Assembly (NCBI RefSeq): GCF_000967495.1
Contig: NZ_JXXU01000056.1
Span: 45,005 to 109,004 of the forward strand
DNA length: 64,000 nucleotides
Origin: Vibrio neptunius
GTDB taxonomy: Bacteria; Pseudomonadota; Gammaproteobacteria; Enterobacterales; Vibrionaceae
Direction: 5' to 3'
This document shows, piece after piece, positions 54,097 through 63,292 of the stretch (the stretch's first letter is position 1; each line of letters opens with the position of its first letter). Below the pieces are notes generated by a model, which was given only the letters and a program-made list of their open reading frames with translations, was not told the origin of the DNA and searched no databases. The translations under genes were made by a program, and so were the position numbers.

Positions 54097-55406
54097 AATT
54101 TAAAATATCGAGCTTAAAACACTATATGATCGCCATGCTTCTTACCGCCGCTTTGATTCTCGTGACCCTGATGTCTACGCTATGGTTGCTGCACTTTTTT
54201 AATAGTCACGACAATATGATAAAAGGAGCTCTACTTGATATCGCTTATCAAAGCGGAGAGGAAAATACTGAGTCAAATCCACGTTTCGTCAAGGCGACAA
54301 CATGGCATCACTTGCCGATTGAAATTCGCCGTCACTTCAATCGTGAGAAACTGGCTCCAAACCAACTTCATCATAAGTCCGATCGCAGCAACCCATTCTC
54401 TAGGCCTACTGAGTCCCTGTATCTGATGCCCATAACCAAGCCTGATGGCAAGTTGCACTATGTTGCTCATCATTTCAAAGAGCCGCCCAATGTCCCCGAC
54501 GCAAACTGGTTCGAAACTCCCGAAATTCAGGCGATTCTTTTCGGGATATTCGCATTAAGCTTGTTCCTGTTGATGTTGTTTATATTTATGTACTCAGCCG
54601 CTAAGCCGATCCAAGACCTTTATCAGTGGGCGCGACAACTTAATGCCAACAATATGAGCAGTACACCACCAAACTTCCAATATAAGGAATTAAATACGCT
54701 TGCCATGATTATTCTCGATAGCCTGCGTAAAAACCAAGCCTCACTCCAACGTGAACAGGAGTTTGTCCGCTACGCCAGCCATGAACTACGCACTCCTATT
54801 GCCGTGATTCTTAGCAGCGTAGAGCTGATGGATAAGGTCGAAAACAAATGGCAAGCAAAAAGCTACAGTGCAAAACAACGCATCAAAGACGCCAGCCTCT
54901 GCATGGCTGAACTCTGCGACACATTATTATGGCTGAACAAGGCAGAACGCTCTCAGCTTACCACTCAATCTGTTGCATTCTCATCACTATTGCACTCCGA
55001 AGTAGAAAATCTCAGCTATCTCATCCAAGCCAAAAACATTGAGGTGCAAATCCACACCGACAGTTATCAAACAAGCCTGCCCTACGCGGCCATTAAGATG
55101 ATAGTGGCCAACCTATTGCGCAATGCCGTCCAGCACACCCATGAAGGTGTGATCACGATTATTCAGCGACAAGGAAATATTCAGATCATTAACAAAGAGA
55201 ACTCTAGCAATCATGATAACGGCCCAGACAACTCGGGGTTTGGGCTCGGCCTGATGTTAGTTAAACGCTTGTGTCGACAGCTAGGATGGGACTTCAGATT
55301 TGAAAAGACGCACGACCTATGCCGTGCATCTTTATTGATTGCGCAGCCAAACCTTAGGTTGACTAAAGGTTCAGATGACGCTCTTTGCGAGCAAAACGCA
55401 CCTTAA
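54093..55406 (+). CDS. Sensor histidine kinase
   Basis: A 437-residue membrane kinase: spans at about 9-32 and 150-170 enclosing a 115-residue periplasmic sensor (LPIEIRRHFNREKLAP), HisKA with H in VRYASHELRTPIAVILSS near 232, HATPase boxes IVANLLRNAVQHT and GFGLGLMLVKRLC. Partner of the regulator at 53413. The 3' end overlaps the convergent EamA gene by 44 bases. Confidence 0.9.
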   Translation: MKFKISSLKHYMIAMLLTAALILVTLMSTLWLLHFFNSHDNMIKGALLDIAYQSGEENTESNPRFVKATTWHHLPIEIRRHFNREKLAPNQLHHKSDRSNPFSRPTESLYLMPITKPDGKLHYVAHHFKEPPNVPDANWFETPEIQAILFGIFALSLFLLMLFIFMYSAAKPIQDLYQWARQLNANNMSSTPPNFQYKELNTLAMIILDSLRKNQASLQREQEFVRYASHELRTPIAVILSSVELMDKVENKWQAKSYSAKQRIKDASLCMAELCDTLLWLNKAERSQLTTQSVAFSSLLHSEVENLSYLIQAKNIEVQIHTDSYQTSLPYAAIKMIVANLLRNAVQHTHEGVITIIQRQGNIQIINKENSSNHDNGPDNSGFGLGLMLVKRLCRQLGWDFRFEKTHDLCRASLLIAQPNLRLTKGSDDALCEQNAP

Positions 55407-56283
55407 ACCAGGTTTTAGGCGCTTTCGTCAACAAAATGCCACACAGCAAAGGCAGCATCAGAGCCAATGACTGGTGAGACAGCATCTCACCATTGATAAA
55501 CGCGGAAATAAACAGCGCAACCACTGGGAAAATCAGAAAGCAGATTGACGCCTGAAACGGGGTCGATACCTGTCCGAGCTTAAAGTACGCCACAATACCG
55601 CCAACACTGGCGACGAAACCGAGGTAAACCACCGCAGAGAGCGAGTCCCAGGTAAATGAGGCAACATCGACTCGCTCTCCGATAGACGAAACCCAAAATA
55701 ACAGTATAGATGCCACCAAACAGGGTAACGCGTTATAGGTTAGCACCTGTATGTCCTTGCAATGTTTTTGCACAAGCACATACATCACCGCGTGAATCGC
55801 CACAGCCAACCCCAGAGCTGCCGTGCCGATCAGGTAGTCGGAACCGCCCATCTGCATTTCATTACCTAATATGAGACATAGGCTTATCACTGCCGTGATA
55901 AGGCCACATACCTGATGTTTGGCAAGTCGTAACCCAAGGAACAACCCAGACATTAACATCACAGCCACAGGCATGTTGGCAAAGATGATCGAAGCCAGAC
56001 CGGAAGAAATGTATTGCTCACCATAAATCATTAAAGTGAAGGGAATGGCAAAGTACATCAGCGCGACAATGATCACCCACTGCCCTTTCCCTTTCGGAAA
56101 GCGTAATGGTTGCCCAAAGACTTTCGCCAGCAAAGCCAAAAGCGGAGCCGCAAGTAAAAAACGCAATGCGGTAGCAAATATCGGCGGAATAGAATGCAAC
56201 GCCACTTCCATAGCAAACCAAGTGGTTCCCCATATTAAGCAAACAGAAACAAAAAGCACAAAAGTAAGAGACTTCGAATTCAT
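55363..56283 (-). CDS. EamA/DMT family transporter
   Basis: A 306-residue membrane protein with ten spans in two EamA repeats: LIWGTTWFAMEVALHSIPPIFATALRF, IFANMPVAVMLMSGLFLGLRL; GFVASVGGIVAYFKLG, ASICFLIFPVVALFISAFINGE. Members export amino acids or metabolites. Substrate unknown. Confidence 0.88.
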   Translation of the reverse strand: MNSKSLTFVLFVSVCLIWGTTWFAMEVALHSIPPIFATALRFLLAAPLLALLAKVFGQPLRFPKGKGQWVIIVALMYFAIPFTLMIYGEQYISSGLASIIFANMPVAVMLMSGLFLGLRLAKHQVCGLITAVISLCLILGNEMQMGGSDYLIGTAALGLAVAIHAVMYVLVQKHCKDIQVLTYNALPCLVASILLFWVSSIGERVDVASFTWDSLSAVVYLGFVASVGGIVAYFKLGQVSTPFQASICFLIFPVVALFISAFINGEMLSHQSLALMLPLLCGILLTKAPKTWFKVRFARKERHLNL

Positions 56284-57029
56284 GGTGATTACTACTCATT
56301 AAATCATTGTGGTAAATCATCGGCTTGTAGAGCATCAATGACGTAGCACAGTATACGGAGTTCACCAGAGAATTTTTTTGCCTTTAAACCTATCAATAAT
56401 CAATTTTGGAGAAATTATTTTCTCAAATAAGCCATTTATAGAAAAATAACATCATCAAAACCTCTCAACTCAATGTCATTATTTTCTTTGCGGTTATTGA
56501 TTATTTCCTTTAATTTTATGTTGAGCCAAACACATTAATACCAGTGATAGATAGGCAAGAAAACCGGCGTGGAAGGTGGTGTTCTGCTCACGGCTAGTGA
56601 AAGGTCCATGATGCGACTATGGTGGCAGTGATGTTGTCTGAGAAACCTTTTCCTCGTTACCAAGCAGCCACTCAAGAACGAGCAGCACTTCGACGTTGGC
56701 GACACTTGTTTGGCCGGTTCAATAAGCTAAGAAAGCCATTGCGGATTATGCTTTATTTTCAGCCCACAATCGTATTTTGCTGTTGAAGCTTAGGAGCAAC
56801 AAACTACACCGCCACATTCGTCCTCACAGAGCCATCAGTAATCATCACAGCACCAGGCATTCACTGTGATTATTGTATTTTATCGTGATATGATTTGCCC
56901 TTTTTTGATTCTTAAAAGCATGCATCTTTTACGAAATCACTTGTCTCAGAAGGAGGTGAATCAGGCAATAAGAGAGATGTTTTAAAAATGAATGTAGTGG
57001 CAAATTAACGGATATATTGAAAAAACAAT
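56284..57029. other. 746-base region without a supported gene
   Basis: AT-rich at its left end. A 55-codon, arginine-rich frame at 56619-56786 has no ribosome site and no recognised family. A strong Shine-Dalgarno-like AAGGAGGTGA lies at 56950-56959 with no start codon at normal spacing. Expected to contain the rhs promoter. Confidence 0.5.
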
Positions 57030-60000
57030 ATGAGAATAATTAAATTTATATTTGTCTTGTTGGCCATGGCTGCATCCACCGCACAAGCGGTAAGTATGGA
57101 TGTATACATGAAAAATGTCAGTCATGACAACTATCAGTTCTATGCGAAAGTGGTAGAGCCTTCAGATAAACCAATCGTGTTTATACACGCAGAAGTAGCC
57201 ATTCCTATTGCGATCGGGCCAGAAACTCCGGAACATCAAAGGACGAGCTATCTGCATGTTTGGAAAGAAAACAACCAATGGAAAGGAGAGCGTTTCACTA
57301 GCGCCAATACACCTAGATACAATGATTTCTTGAAGTGGAGCCAAAGTAATAGACTAAGTAACAGTGCGTATAGTTACTCCAGCAGTGCTTCCTCGATATC
57401 TCTCAACATTGGCACATACAAATTTGGTATTAACAACTACAAGTCTTCACCATCTGTATCGCAAACATGGCACGGTGTATCTTCTGGACTTATTGGCGGA
57501 CAGCTTATTTATCCGTATGCCTCCTTTGTGCAAAGTGATAAAGCGATAGACATTGAATCGTATATCACTGATGAAGGTCAAGCTGCTCTCTCTTTACAAA
57601 TACCCTACTCACAAAGTAGTGCTCGTCTCTCCTTTGTTGAAAATGCTTACACAGTTGAAGGTATGGCATCACTTCAGTCTGATGCAAATGTATCAGTCAC
57701 TAATGGAAGTGATCTCACCACTATTACCATTGATCACCCTGATAAAGTAGTTTCTTACTATTTAAAAACACAACGCTGGGTAGACCACAACTCAGGGGTA
57801 AAAAATCCTAATGGTTCGGGTTGGATAACACAGCCTTATCAAGCGGATTACCTTACCGCTATCGGCCAATGTGAACGTCTAAAAACAGCCGCAGAACCGA
57901 CATGTTTACCTGTTGTTAAGTTAGACTATGGCCGAAAAGCAAGTCTAAATTCATTCCCTCATTTGACAGGGTGGCGAGATTCAACTCAATCAATAAAACA
58001 TAACTACCAAAACCTGGGTGGAGTTATGGCTATTGTGAGTACGGATACGTCGACTGCTTCCGCTGTTGGTACAACACAATCTACGTACTCCTATGCCTTA
58101 AACAGTGCAAGCCAACCCGTATCTCTGAGTGAAGAAAATGTCCCTGATGCTAACAATAACACCCGTCAGGTCACAACTTACATTACCCATGGTGAGTACG
58201 CAGGTCTCGCGAGTAGAATAGCTCGACATGGAACCTTAGATGGCACCGAATATTTGTTATCTAACACGGCGATTGAATGGCGAATTGCGTCTAATGGTCA
58301 GGCTCAGAAAGCTAAAGTTGTCGAATCTGTGTATGCGATGGATGGCTCCATAAGCCAAACAACGACTACCGAGAATTATTATGATGCTAAAGACCGTTTG
58401 GAAAAACGCATCAATGTTGTTGACAACAATAACGGTGAGCAAATTGAAGATCAGGTCGAATATCGATATCAAGATGACTACGCGGTTGGCAAGGTTGAGC
58501 GTCGCAGCATCCTAAGCCCTGCCTACGAAAATGGTGTCAGCGATCAACTGGTCAAAGAGTTCGAGTATGTTTATCAGGGAGATAAGCTGGTTGAACAAAT
58601 CACGCGTCAGGGGCAGTATGAAATTAGTGACGCGGTTACTCAGGATGATAAAAGCCGTGTGACGGCGCGCATAAGAAAAGTCAATGGGCAAGTCATTCTA
58701 CGTGAAACCAACCAATATACAGGTGACAACCTAACGCAACGTTGTGAAAACGGCCAGTGTATTGATTATCAGTACCGTACAACTGAAACCGGGCGAGTAG
58801 AAACATCGTCGATTAACGGCATACGTTACGAAGAAACACATTACGACGATAAAAACCGTGTAGTCGCTAAAACTGCCCGTGGCATCACCAAAAAAACCGA
58901 GTTTTACACCATCGACGCCGTACCAGCTCACTTAAATGAGTGGGTAGCTGTATGTCCTAGCGATACGATGTCTGTTATTTACAGCCCGATGCCTGAGGCA
59001 ATGACTTGTGAAACAAGTCGAGGTCTGTACCAGATCCTCAAGGGTATGGACGAAAGATTCATTATCTCAGCAGAGCTCAAAGACGACGATTACTCAAAGC
59101 AATTACTATTACCACACTTTGAAGGTGATGAAGCCGTCACGTACTCGGTCAAAGGTGATACGCAATCTCAAAGCATTGAATACGCCGTTAATGGCCAGAG
59201 CGAAAACCACTCGGATCTATTGGACAACATCACAGAGTCTTATGATAAGTGGGGCAATGTCACCCGCCGCTATCATGATATCTCAGGGCTTTTGTACCAA
59301 GTAGACGACCATCTCGGTAATTCCATTCGTTTTACCTACAACGCAATGGGCAAGCTAACGTCATCGGAGCTAAACAATAACTCAGCGACAAAAATTGTTT
59401 ACATTTATGATTCGCGTGGCCAAAGGATCAAAACCATCGATCCTTCTCGAGGAAGCTGGGAGTATCACTACAACTTAAGTGGCCAAATTGCATGGCAGCT
59501 GGATGCCAATGGCGATCGCACTGAGTTTAGCTACGATAGCTTTAACCGTATGACACGTATGTCGACGCCTGAGTCAACCGTGTGTTACGAGTTTCCAACC
59601 GAACTTCCACTCGCAGAACCAAGCCGTGTTGTTAAAGTAACAGGCAAGCAACAAACCTGTGCTGGTCAAGATGCCATTTACGAAGAAGTTAACACCTTTG
59701 AGTGGCCTAATGGTTGGCTTAAACGTAAAGACATTACCCTAGAAGACGGTTATACACAGACCACTCACTATGAATACGATAGTAATGGTCAGGTGATCAA
59801 AGAGACGACACCGTCTCGTCTAGGCAATGAGTTTGCACTTGAAATTGGTTACAACAACGGCTCACCCTATAAGTGGACCAACGCCCAAAGCGGTGAACTT
59901 TACAAAGAGATCTTAGCTAAAGATGCTCAGCAACGCGTAACACATGTACGTTTCGGTAATGGCCTAGAAGAGTTTTACCGTTTTGATCGCGTATCAGGAC

Positions 60001-62624
60001 AACTATTAGAACAGTCGGCAACACGTAGCGGCGTGTTAGTCTACCGTTTTGATTATCGCTATAACTCCGATGACCTTCTGGCTAGCCGTAAGCGCCATTT
60101 TTACTATCGGAACCGAAGTGAAACCTCATTTGAAGATGAATACAGCTACGATGAGCAAAATCGCCTAAAAGCGCATACTATTAAGCAGTTCTGTGTTAAT
60201 GGTGTTTGTCAGGAGATCGAGGCTGATGGCTTCATCTCAGCCAGTGCTGAGTTCAAATACGATACGTATGGCAACATCACTTATAAAACTGGGGTGGGCG
60301 ATTATTTCTATGAATCCTCCGACCCGTTTAAGCTAACTCGCCTTGAAGAAGAAAACGGTGAAACTCGCAACTTTACCTATGACAGCAACGGTAACATGCT
60401 GTCGGATGGTCTCAGACAGTTCCGCTATGAAAGTAACCGTTTAGTCTATGTCGGTCGAGCCAAAGACAACCAAGACAATACCGTCGTTGATCGGGATGAA
60501 ACTCGGTTTACCTATGGCCCCGATGGTCAGCAGATTGTCCGTACTGATAAACGTTTTGATGTAGCAAGCCTTGAGTGGGTAACAGAAAAGTCCTTCTCAA
60601 CGGGCACCTATACCTACCGCCAAAGCTCTGACAACCAACAATATGAAACCTACGGGGGCAATGGCTTTTCATTAACCTGTAGTGAATCTTCATGTTCTGT
60701 TGCCTATTCTCATACTGATCGTTTAGGCCAGCAAATTATGGTAACTAATGCTGAAGGCACAGTTACCTCGCAGACATTTACAGACCCATTCGGTTCTACG
60801 CACAATGTACTCATGCCTGAGATGGATGATGCCTTTGCCATCTCACCGACTTATAGCTCTATGTTTGGCCATGTCGGTGTCGCAGGGTTTGACCTGATTC
60901 ATATGAAAGGCAGAGTGTACGACCCTTATTTGGCAAGATTTATTCAAGCCGATGCCTTTATCAAAGGCAAAGAGTCAATCGCGAACTACAATCGCTATAG
61001 CTTTAACTTAAACAATCCCGTCAATAATATTGACCCAAGCGGCTATTTGTTCAAAAAAATCCGTAAAGCAGTCAAGCGAGGTTGGAACAAGATTAAGGAA
61101 GAAGCGAGTCGAGTTGCCAATCAAATTAGAGCAGAAGCCAAACGCGCTGAAAGTCGAATTCGTAACGAAGCGAAACGTGCTGAAAGCCGAGTTCGCAACG
61201 AAGTTAAGCGTGCCGAAAGCCGAGTTCGCAATGAAGCTAAACGCATAGAAAGCCAAATCCGTCATGAAGCTAAGCGCTTCGAGAGGCGGGCTCGTCATGA
61301 AGTCGGACGCTGGGAAACCGATGTGCGTCATGGGGTGAAGATTGTTGGTCAGATAATCAAAGAAAACCCCGAAATGGTACTCGCCATGGCGGTCGCGGCC
61401 TGGGTCGTTGGGCCCGCGGCGATGAAGTTTTACGGCGAATTTATGATCGCACAGTTTGGTCAGGGCATAATGGCCACAACGCTGGCGGGGGCCGCGACAG
61501 GGGCAACCGTTGCCGCGAGCAGTCATGTAATCAGTAATAAAGGAGATCTTAAAGGGATTGAGAAGTCCATTTTGCATGGGGCCATAACTGGAGGCCTAGC
61601 CGCTGGTATAGCTCATGGCATAATGGAAACCCAATTTATGACTGATTTGCTTGGCAATGCTTCACCGCTAGCCAATTCGGTCAACGACATCCTGAAAAGC
61701 GTTGGTATGGCTGGCGCCGACCATCTAATTTATGATCGGGATTTTTCAGATGCCTTCCTAGTCTCCTTCTTGCAGACTACTTCCAACGGCTATATTAACG
61801 AGTACATGCAAGGCTTCAATGCTCTTGCTCAGAGCTTTGTTTCTGGCGTCGTGGGAGGTATGATTACCAGTGAGATTTACGGTGGAGAATTTGCCGCAAA
61901 CTTTGCCCACGGTTTTATCGGCTCTTACATCGATTATACTCAAAATGCGTTGGGGGGTATTCTTGACACCGACTTTACTTTAATCGAAGCACTAGAGCTG
62001 ACAATGGACTTTGTGCCCGTTGTGAGTAACCTTAAAGCCGCGTATGAGTTTAGTACTGGTGAGACGATATTTGGTGGCATCGAGTTAGAGCCTCTTGATC
62101 GTAATCTAGCCGCAGCGAGTATATTTTTGGGCCCCGTTGCAAAAGCAGCGGTTAAAACGACTAAAGTAGCGGTTACGGTAGCAAGACATTCCGATGAAGC
62201 CGTTGATTTACTTACTGCGAGCTCGAAAGTCCATGATGCGACTAAAGCGACAGATGCAGCGCTGAGTGGTGTTACAAAGAGTGGATTAAGAAATGTTGAT
62301 ATCTTTGATCAACTAGATGTAGACCAAATTACAGCACTAAATAAGCAGTTTAGTAATGGGCTTACTATTCCAGGGAAAGATGTATCAACAGTACTTGCAA
62401 ACGCATCCTATCGTGAAGGTGGTATAAATCAGGCTGCTTCAGTTATTAGAGATATTGCCGGGGGCCACTTGTTCCAAAATGGTAATAAGAGAACAGCTCA
62501 AGCATTGGTGGAATCATTCAATCTAGGAGTTGACTCTAAAACTTTAAGAGGTGTCATAGACCAAGTTGGGCAAGGTAATTTGAGAAATGTTGATGATATA
62601 GCCAAAGCATTAGGAGGGAACTAG
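57030..62624 (+). CDS. Sec-exported Rhs repeat protein with Fic/Doc-like C-terminal toxin
   Basis: A 1864-residue polymorphic toxin. MRIIKFIFVLLAMAASTAQA is a signal peptide, so export is by Sec; no PAAR domain or T6SS adaptor is present. Residues from about 400 to 1290 carry YD repeats (YDSRGQRIKTI, FSYDSFNRMTRMSTP, FTYDSNGNML). The Rhs core GRVYDPYLARFIQADAF lies near 1294 and the cleavage-type NIDPSGY near 1334. Then a hendecad coiled coil (1358-1434), glycine-rich membrane-active segment (1450-1520), a pre-toxin-like region (FVPVVSNLKAAYEFSTGETIFGG, near 1665) and a tip with GGHLFQNGNKRTA at 1811-1823, the Fic/Doc motif HxFxxGNKR. The usual acidic residue of the motif is asparagine here. 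Fic proteins transfer AMP or phosphate to proteins. No good ribosome site precedes the ATG. Confidence 0.85.
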   Translation: MRIIKFIFVLLAMAASTAQAVSMDVYMKNVSHDNYQFYAKVVEPSDKPIVFIHAEVAIPIAIGPETPEHQRTSYLHVWKENNQWKGERFTSANTPRYNDFLKWSQSNRLSNSAYSYSSSASSISLNIGTYKFGINNYKSSPSVSQTWHGVSSGLIGGQLIYPYASFVQSDKAIDIESYITDEGQAALSLQIPYSQSSARLSFVENAYTVEGMASLQSDANVSVTNGSDLTTITIDHPDKVVSYYLKTQRWVDHNSGVKNPNGSGWITQPYQADYLTAIGQCERLKTAAEPTCLPVVKLDYGRKASLNSFPHLTGWRDSTQSIKHNYQNLGGVMAIVSTDTSTASAVGTTQSTYSYALNSASQPVSLSEENVPDANNNTRQVTTYITHGEYAGLASRIARHGTLDGTEYLLSNTAIEWRIASNGQAQKAKVVESVYAMDGSISQTTTTENYYDAKDRLEKRINVVDNNNGEQIEDQVEYRYQDDYAVGKVERRSILSPAYENGVSDQLVKEFEYVYQGDKLVEQITRQGQYEISDAVTQDDKSRVTARIRKVNGQVILRETNQYTGDNLTQRCENGQCIDYQYRTTETGRVETSSINGIRYEETHYDDKNRVVAKTARGITKKTEFYTIDAVPAHLNEWVAVCPSDTMSVIYSPMPEAMTCETSRGLYQILKGMDERFIISAELKDDDYSKQLLLPHFEGDEAVTYSVKGDTQSQSIEYAVNGQSENHSDLLDNITESYDKWGNVTRRYHDISGLLYQVDDHLGNSIRFTYNAMGKLTSSELNNNSATKIVYIYDSRGQRIKTIDPSRGSWEYHYNLSGQIAWQLDANGDRTEFSYDSFNRMTRMSTPESTVCYEFPTELPLAEPSRVVKVTGKQQTCAGQDAIYEEVNTFEWPNGWLKRKDITLEDGYTQTTHYEYDSNGQVIKETTPSRLGNEFALEIGYNNGSPYKWTNAQSGELYKEILAKDAQQRVTHVRFGNGLEEFYRFDRVSGQLLEQSATRSGVLVYRFDYRYNSDDLLASRKRHFYYRNRSETSFEDEYSYDEQNRLKAHTIKQFCVNGVCQEIEADGFISASAEFKYDTYGNITYKTGVGDYFYESSDPFKLTRLEEENGETRNFTYDSNGNMLSDGLRQFRYESNRLVYVGRAKDNQDNTVVDRDETRFTYGPDGQQIVRTDKRFDVASLEWVTEKSFSTGTYTYRQSSDNQQYETYGGNGFSLTCSESSCSVAYSHTDRLGQQIMVTNAEGTVTSQTFTDPFGSTHNVLMPEMDDAFAISPTYSSMFGHVGVAGFDLIHMKGRVYDPYLARFIQADAFIKGKESIANYNRYSFNLNNPVNNIDPSGYLFKKIRKAVKRGWNKIKEEASRVANQIRAEAKRAESRIRNEAKRAESRVRNEVKRAESRVRNEAKRIESQIRHEAKRFERRARHEVGRWETDVRHGVKIVGQIIKENPEMVLAMAVAAWVVGPAAMKFYGEFMIAQFGQGIMATTLAGAATGATVAASSHVISNKGDLKGIEKSILHGAITGGLAAGIAHGIMETQFMTDLLGNASPLANSVNDILKSVGMAGADHLIYDRDFSDAFLVSFLQTTSNGYINEYMQGFNALAQSFVSGVVGGMITSEIYGGEFAANFAHGFIGSYIDYTQNALGGILDTDFTLIEALELTMDFVPVVSNLKAAYEFSTGETIFGGIELEPLDRNLAAASIFLGPVAKAAVKTTKVAVTVARHSDEAVDLLTASSKVHDATKATDAALSGVTKSGLRNVDIFDQLDVDQITALNKQFSNGLTIPGKDVSTVLANASYREGGINQAASVIRDIAGGHLFQNGNKRTAQALVESFNLGVDSKTLRGVIDQVGQGNLRNVDDIAKALGGN
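61101..61331 (+). repeat. Seven 33-bp tandem repeats in the rhs gene
   Basis: Seven units encode 11-residue repeats of form E-x-K-R-x-E-S-x-x-R-N; units 2-5 (61134-61265) are most alike and the outer ones degenerate. The hendecad period predicts a long coiled coil between the Rhs core and the toxin tip. Such repeats can expand or contract by slippage without a frameshift. Confidence 0.85.
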
Positions 62625-62625
62625 T

Positions 62626-62901
62626 ATGGCTTCAGTTTCTGAATTGTTCGAGCAACATTTGCTGTCTCAATCTCCAGAGTCGAATACTTTTTGGGGATAT
62701 GCAATACCCTTGATAGAAAAGTTGCAGCAGGATGGAGTTTCATTCTTCTTCAGGTCAGATGGCGAAAGAAAGTCTAATGTCTATACGATAATAGTTGAAG
62801 GTAAGCCTATGAATGGAGACTATATAAGGTGTGAAACCGATCTATTAGAAAGAGGTATTGAGCAAGTTCTGTCAGAGTATGCTAAGGATTATTGGAATTA
62901 G
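62626..62901 (+). CDS. Putative immunity protein for the Rhs tip
   Basis: A 91-residue cytoplasmic protein beginning one base after the rhs stop, with GGAGGG upstream. No family recognised: SELFEQHLLSQSPESN, then FFFRSDGERKSNVYTIIVEGK and an acidic tail. Its AT-rich composition matches the toxin tip. Position immediately after a polymorphic toxin is the standard place of the cognate immunity gene. It overlaps the convergent cREC gene by 20 bases. Confidence 0.7.
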   Translation: MASVSELFEQHLLSQSPESNTFWGYAIPLIEKLQQDGVSFFFRSDGERKSNVYTIIVEGKPMNGDYIRCETDLLERGIEQVLSEYAKDYWN

Positions 62902-63193
62902 CCTTCTGAGATAATTTGTAGATATTTTTGATGCCAGCAGTCATTTTAATCTTGGCTGAAACATTAGCTGAATGAACTTTTATTTTAGGTGGCTTGAATC
63001 CATTTTCAGCCACCTGTTTTTCTATCCAAAGTACTACATCATAACCGGTTCCGACGGAATCATTCCCAAGATCATGATCAAGGCTAATGCATTCAACATT
63101 GCCTTGCTTTAAGTAATTAATAGCTTCTTCAGGCCACCGAACAAGGATCCAGCCTTTTGGAGGGGTACGTTCATCATCCAAGAAAACTTTCAT
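62882..63193 (-). CDS. Cyclic-phosphate processing receiver-like (cREC) protein
   Basis: A 103-residue protein with MKVFLDDERTPPKGWILVRW, ISLDHDLG and VVLWIEKQ, KVHSANVSA, matching the cREC receiver-like family. Acidic pairs DDE and DHD form the expected metal pocket. Its ATG overlaps, as ATGA, the stop of the ancestral frame of the upstream XRE gene, indicating an operon. The role is predicted in cyclic nucleotide or RNA end processing; not shown here. Its 3' end overlaps the immunity gene. Confidence 0.75.
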   Translation of the reverse strand: MKVFLDDERTPPKGWILVRWPEEAINYLKQGNVECISLDHDLGNDSVGTGYDVVLWIEKQVAENGFKPPKIKVHSANVSAKIKMTAGIKNIYKLSQKANSNNP

Positions 63194-63292
63194 CCTTTAA
63201 TTACTCCTTGTTGCCTTCCTGAATCCCAGCGTCTGGATTGGTACTTGATGATCAAACTCTCCAGCACTTCCCGTATCACCATCTGCTCACCT

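Noticed and set aside
56619..56786. A 55-codon arginine-rich frame
   Set aside because: No ribosome site, no family and no sign of selection could be seen; may be a decayed fragment.
56949..56966. Similarity of AAGGAGGTGAATCAGGC to the antisense of the 16S rRNA end
   Set aside because: Only the ten-base anti-Shine-Dalgarno complement matches, so it is better read as a ribosome-binding sequence than an rRNA fragment.
61008..61577. A 189-codon minus-strand frame with repeated FVANSAF-like units
   Set aside because: It is the antisense reading of the 33-bp repeats in the rhs gene and has no ribosome site.
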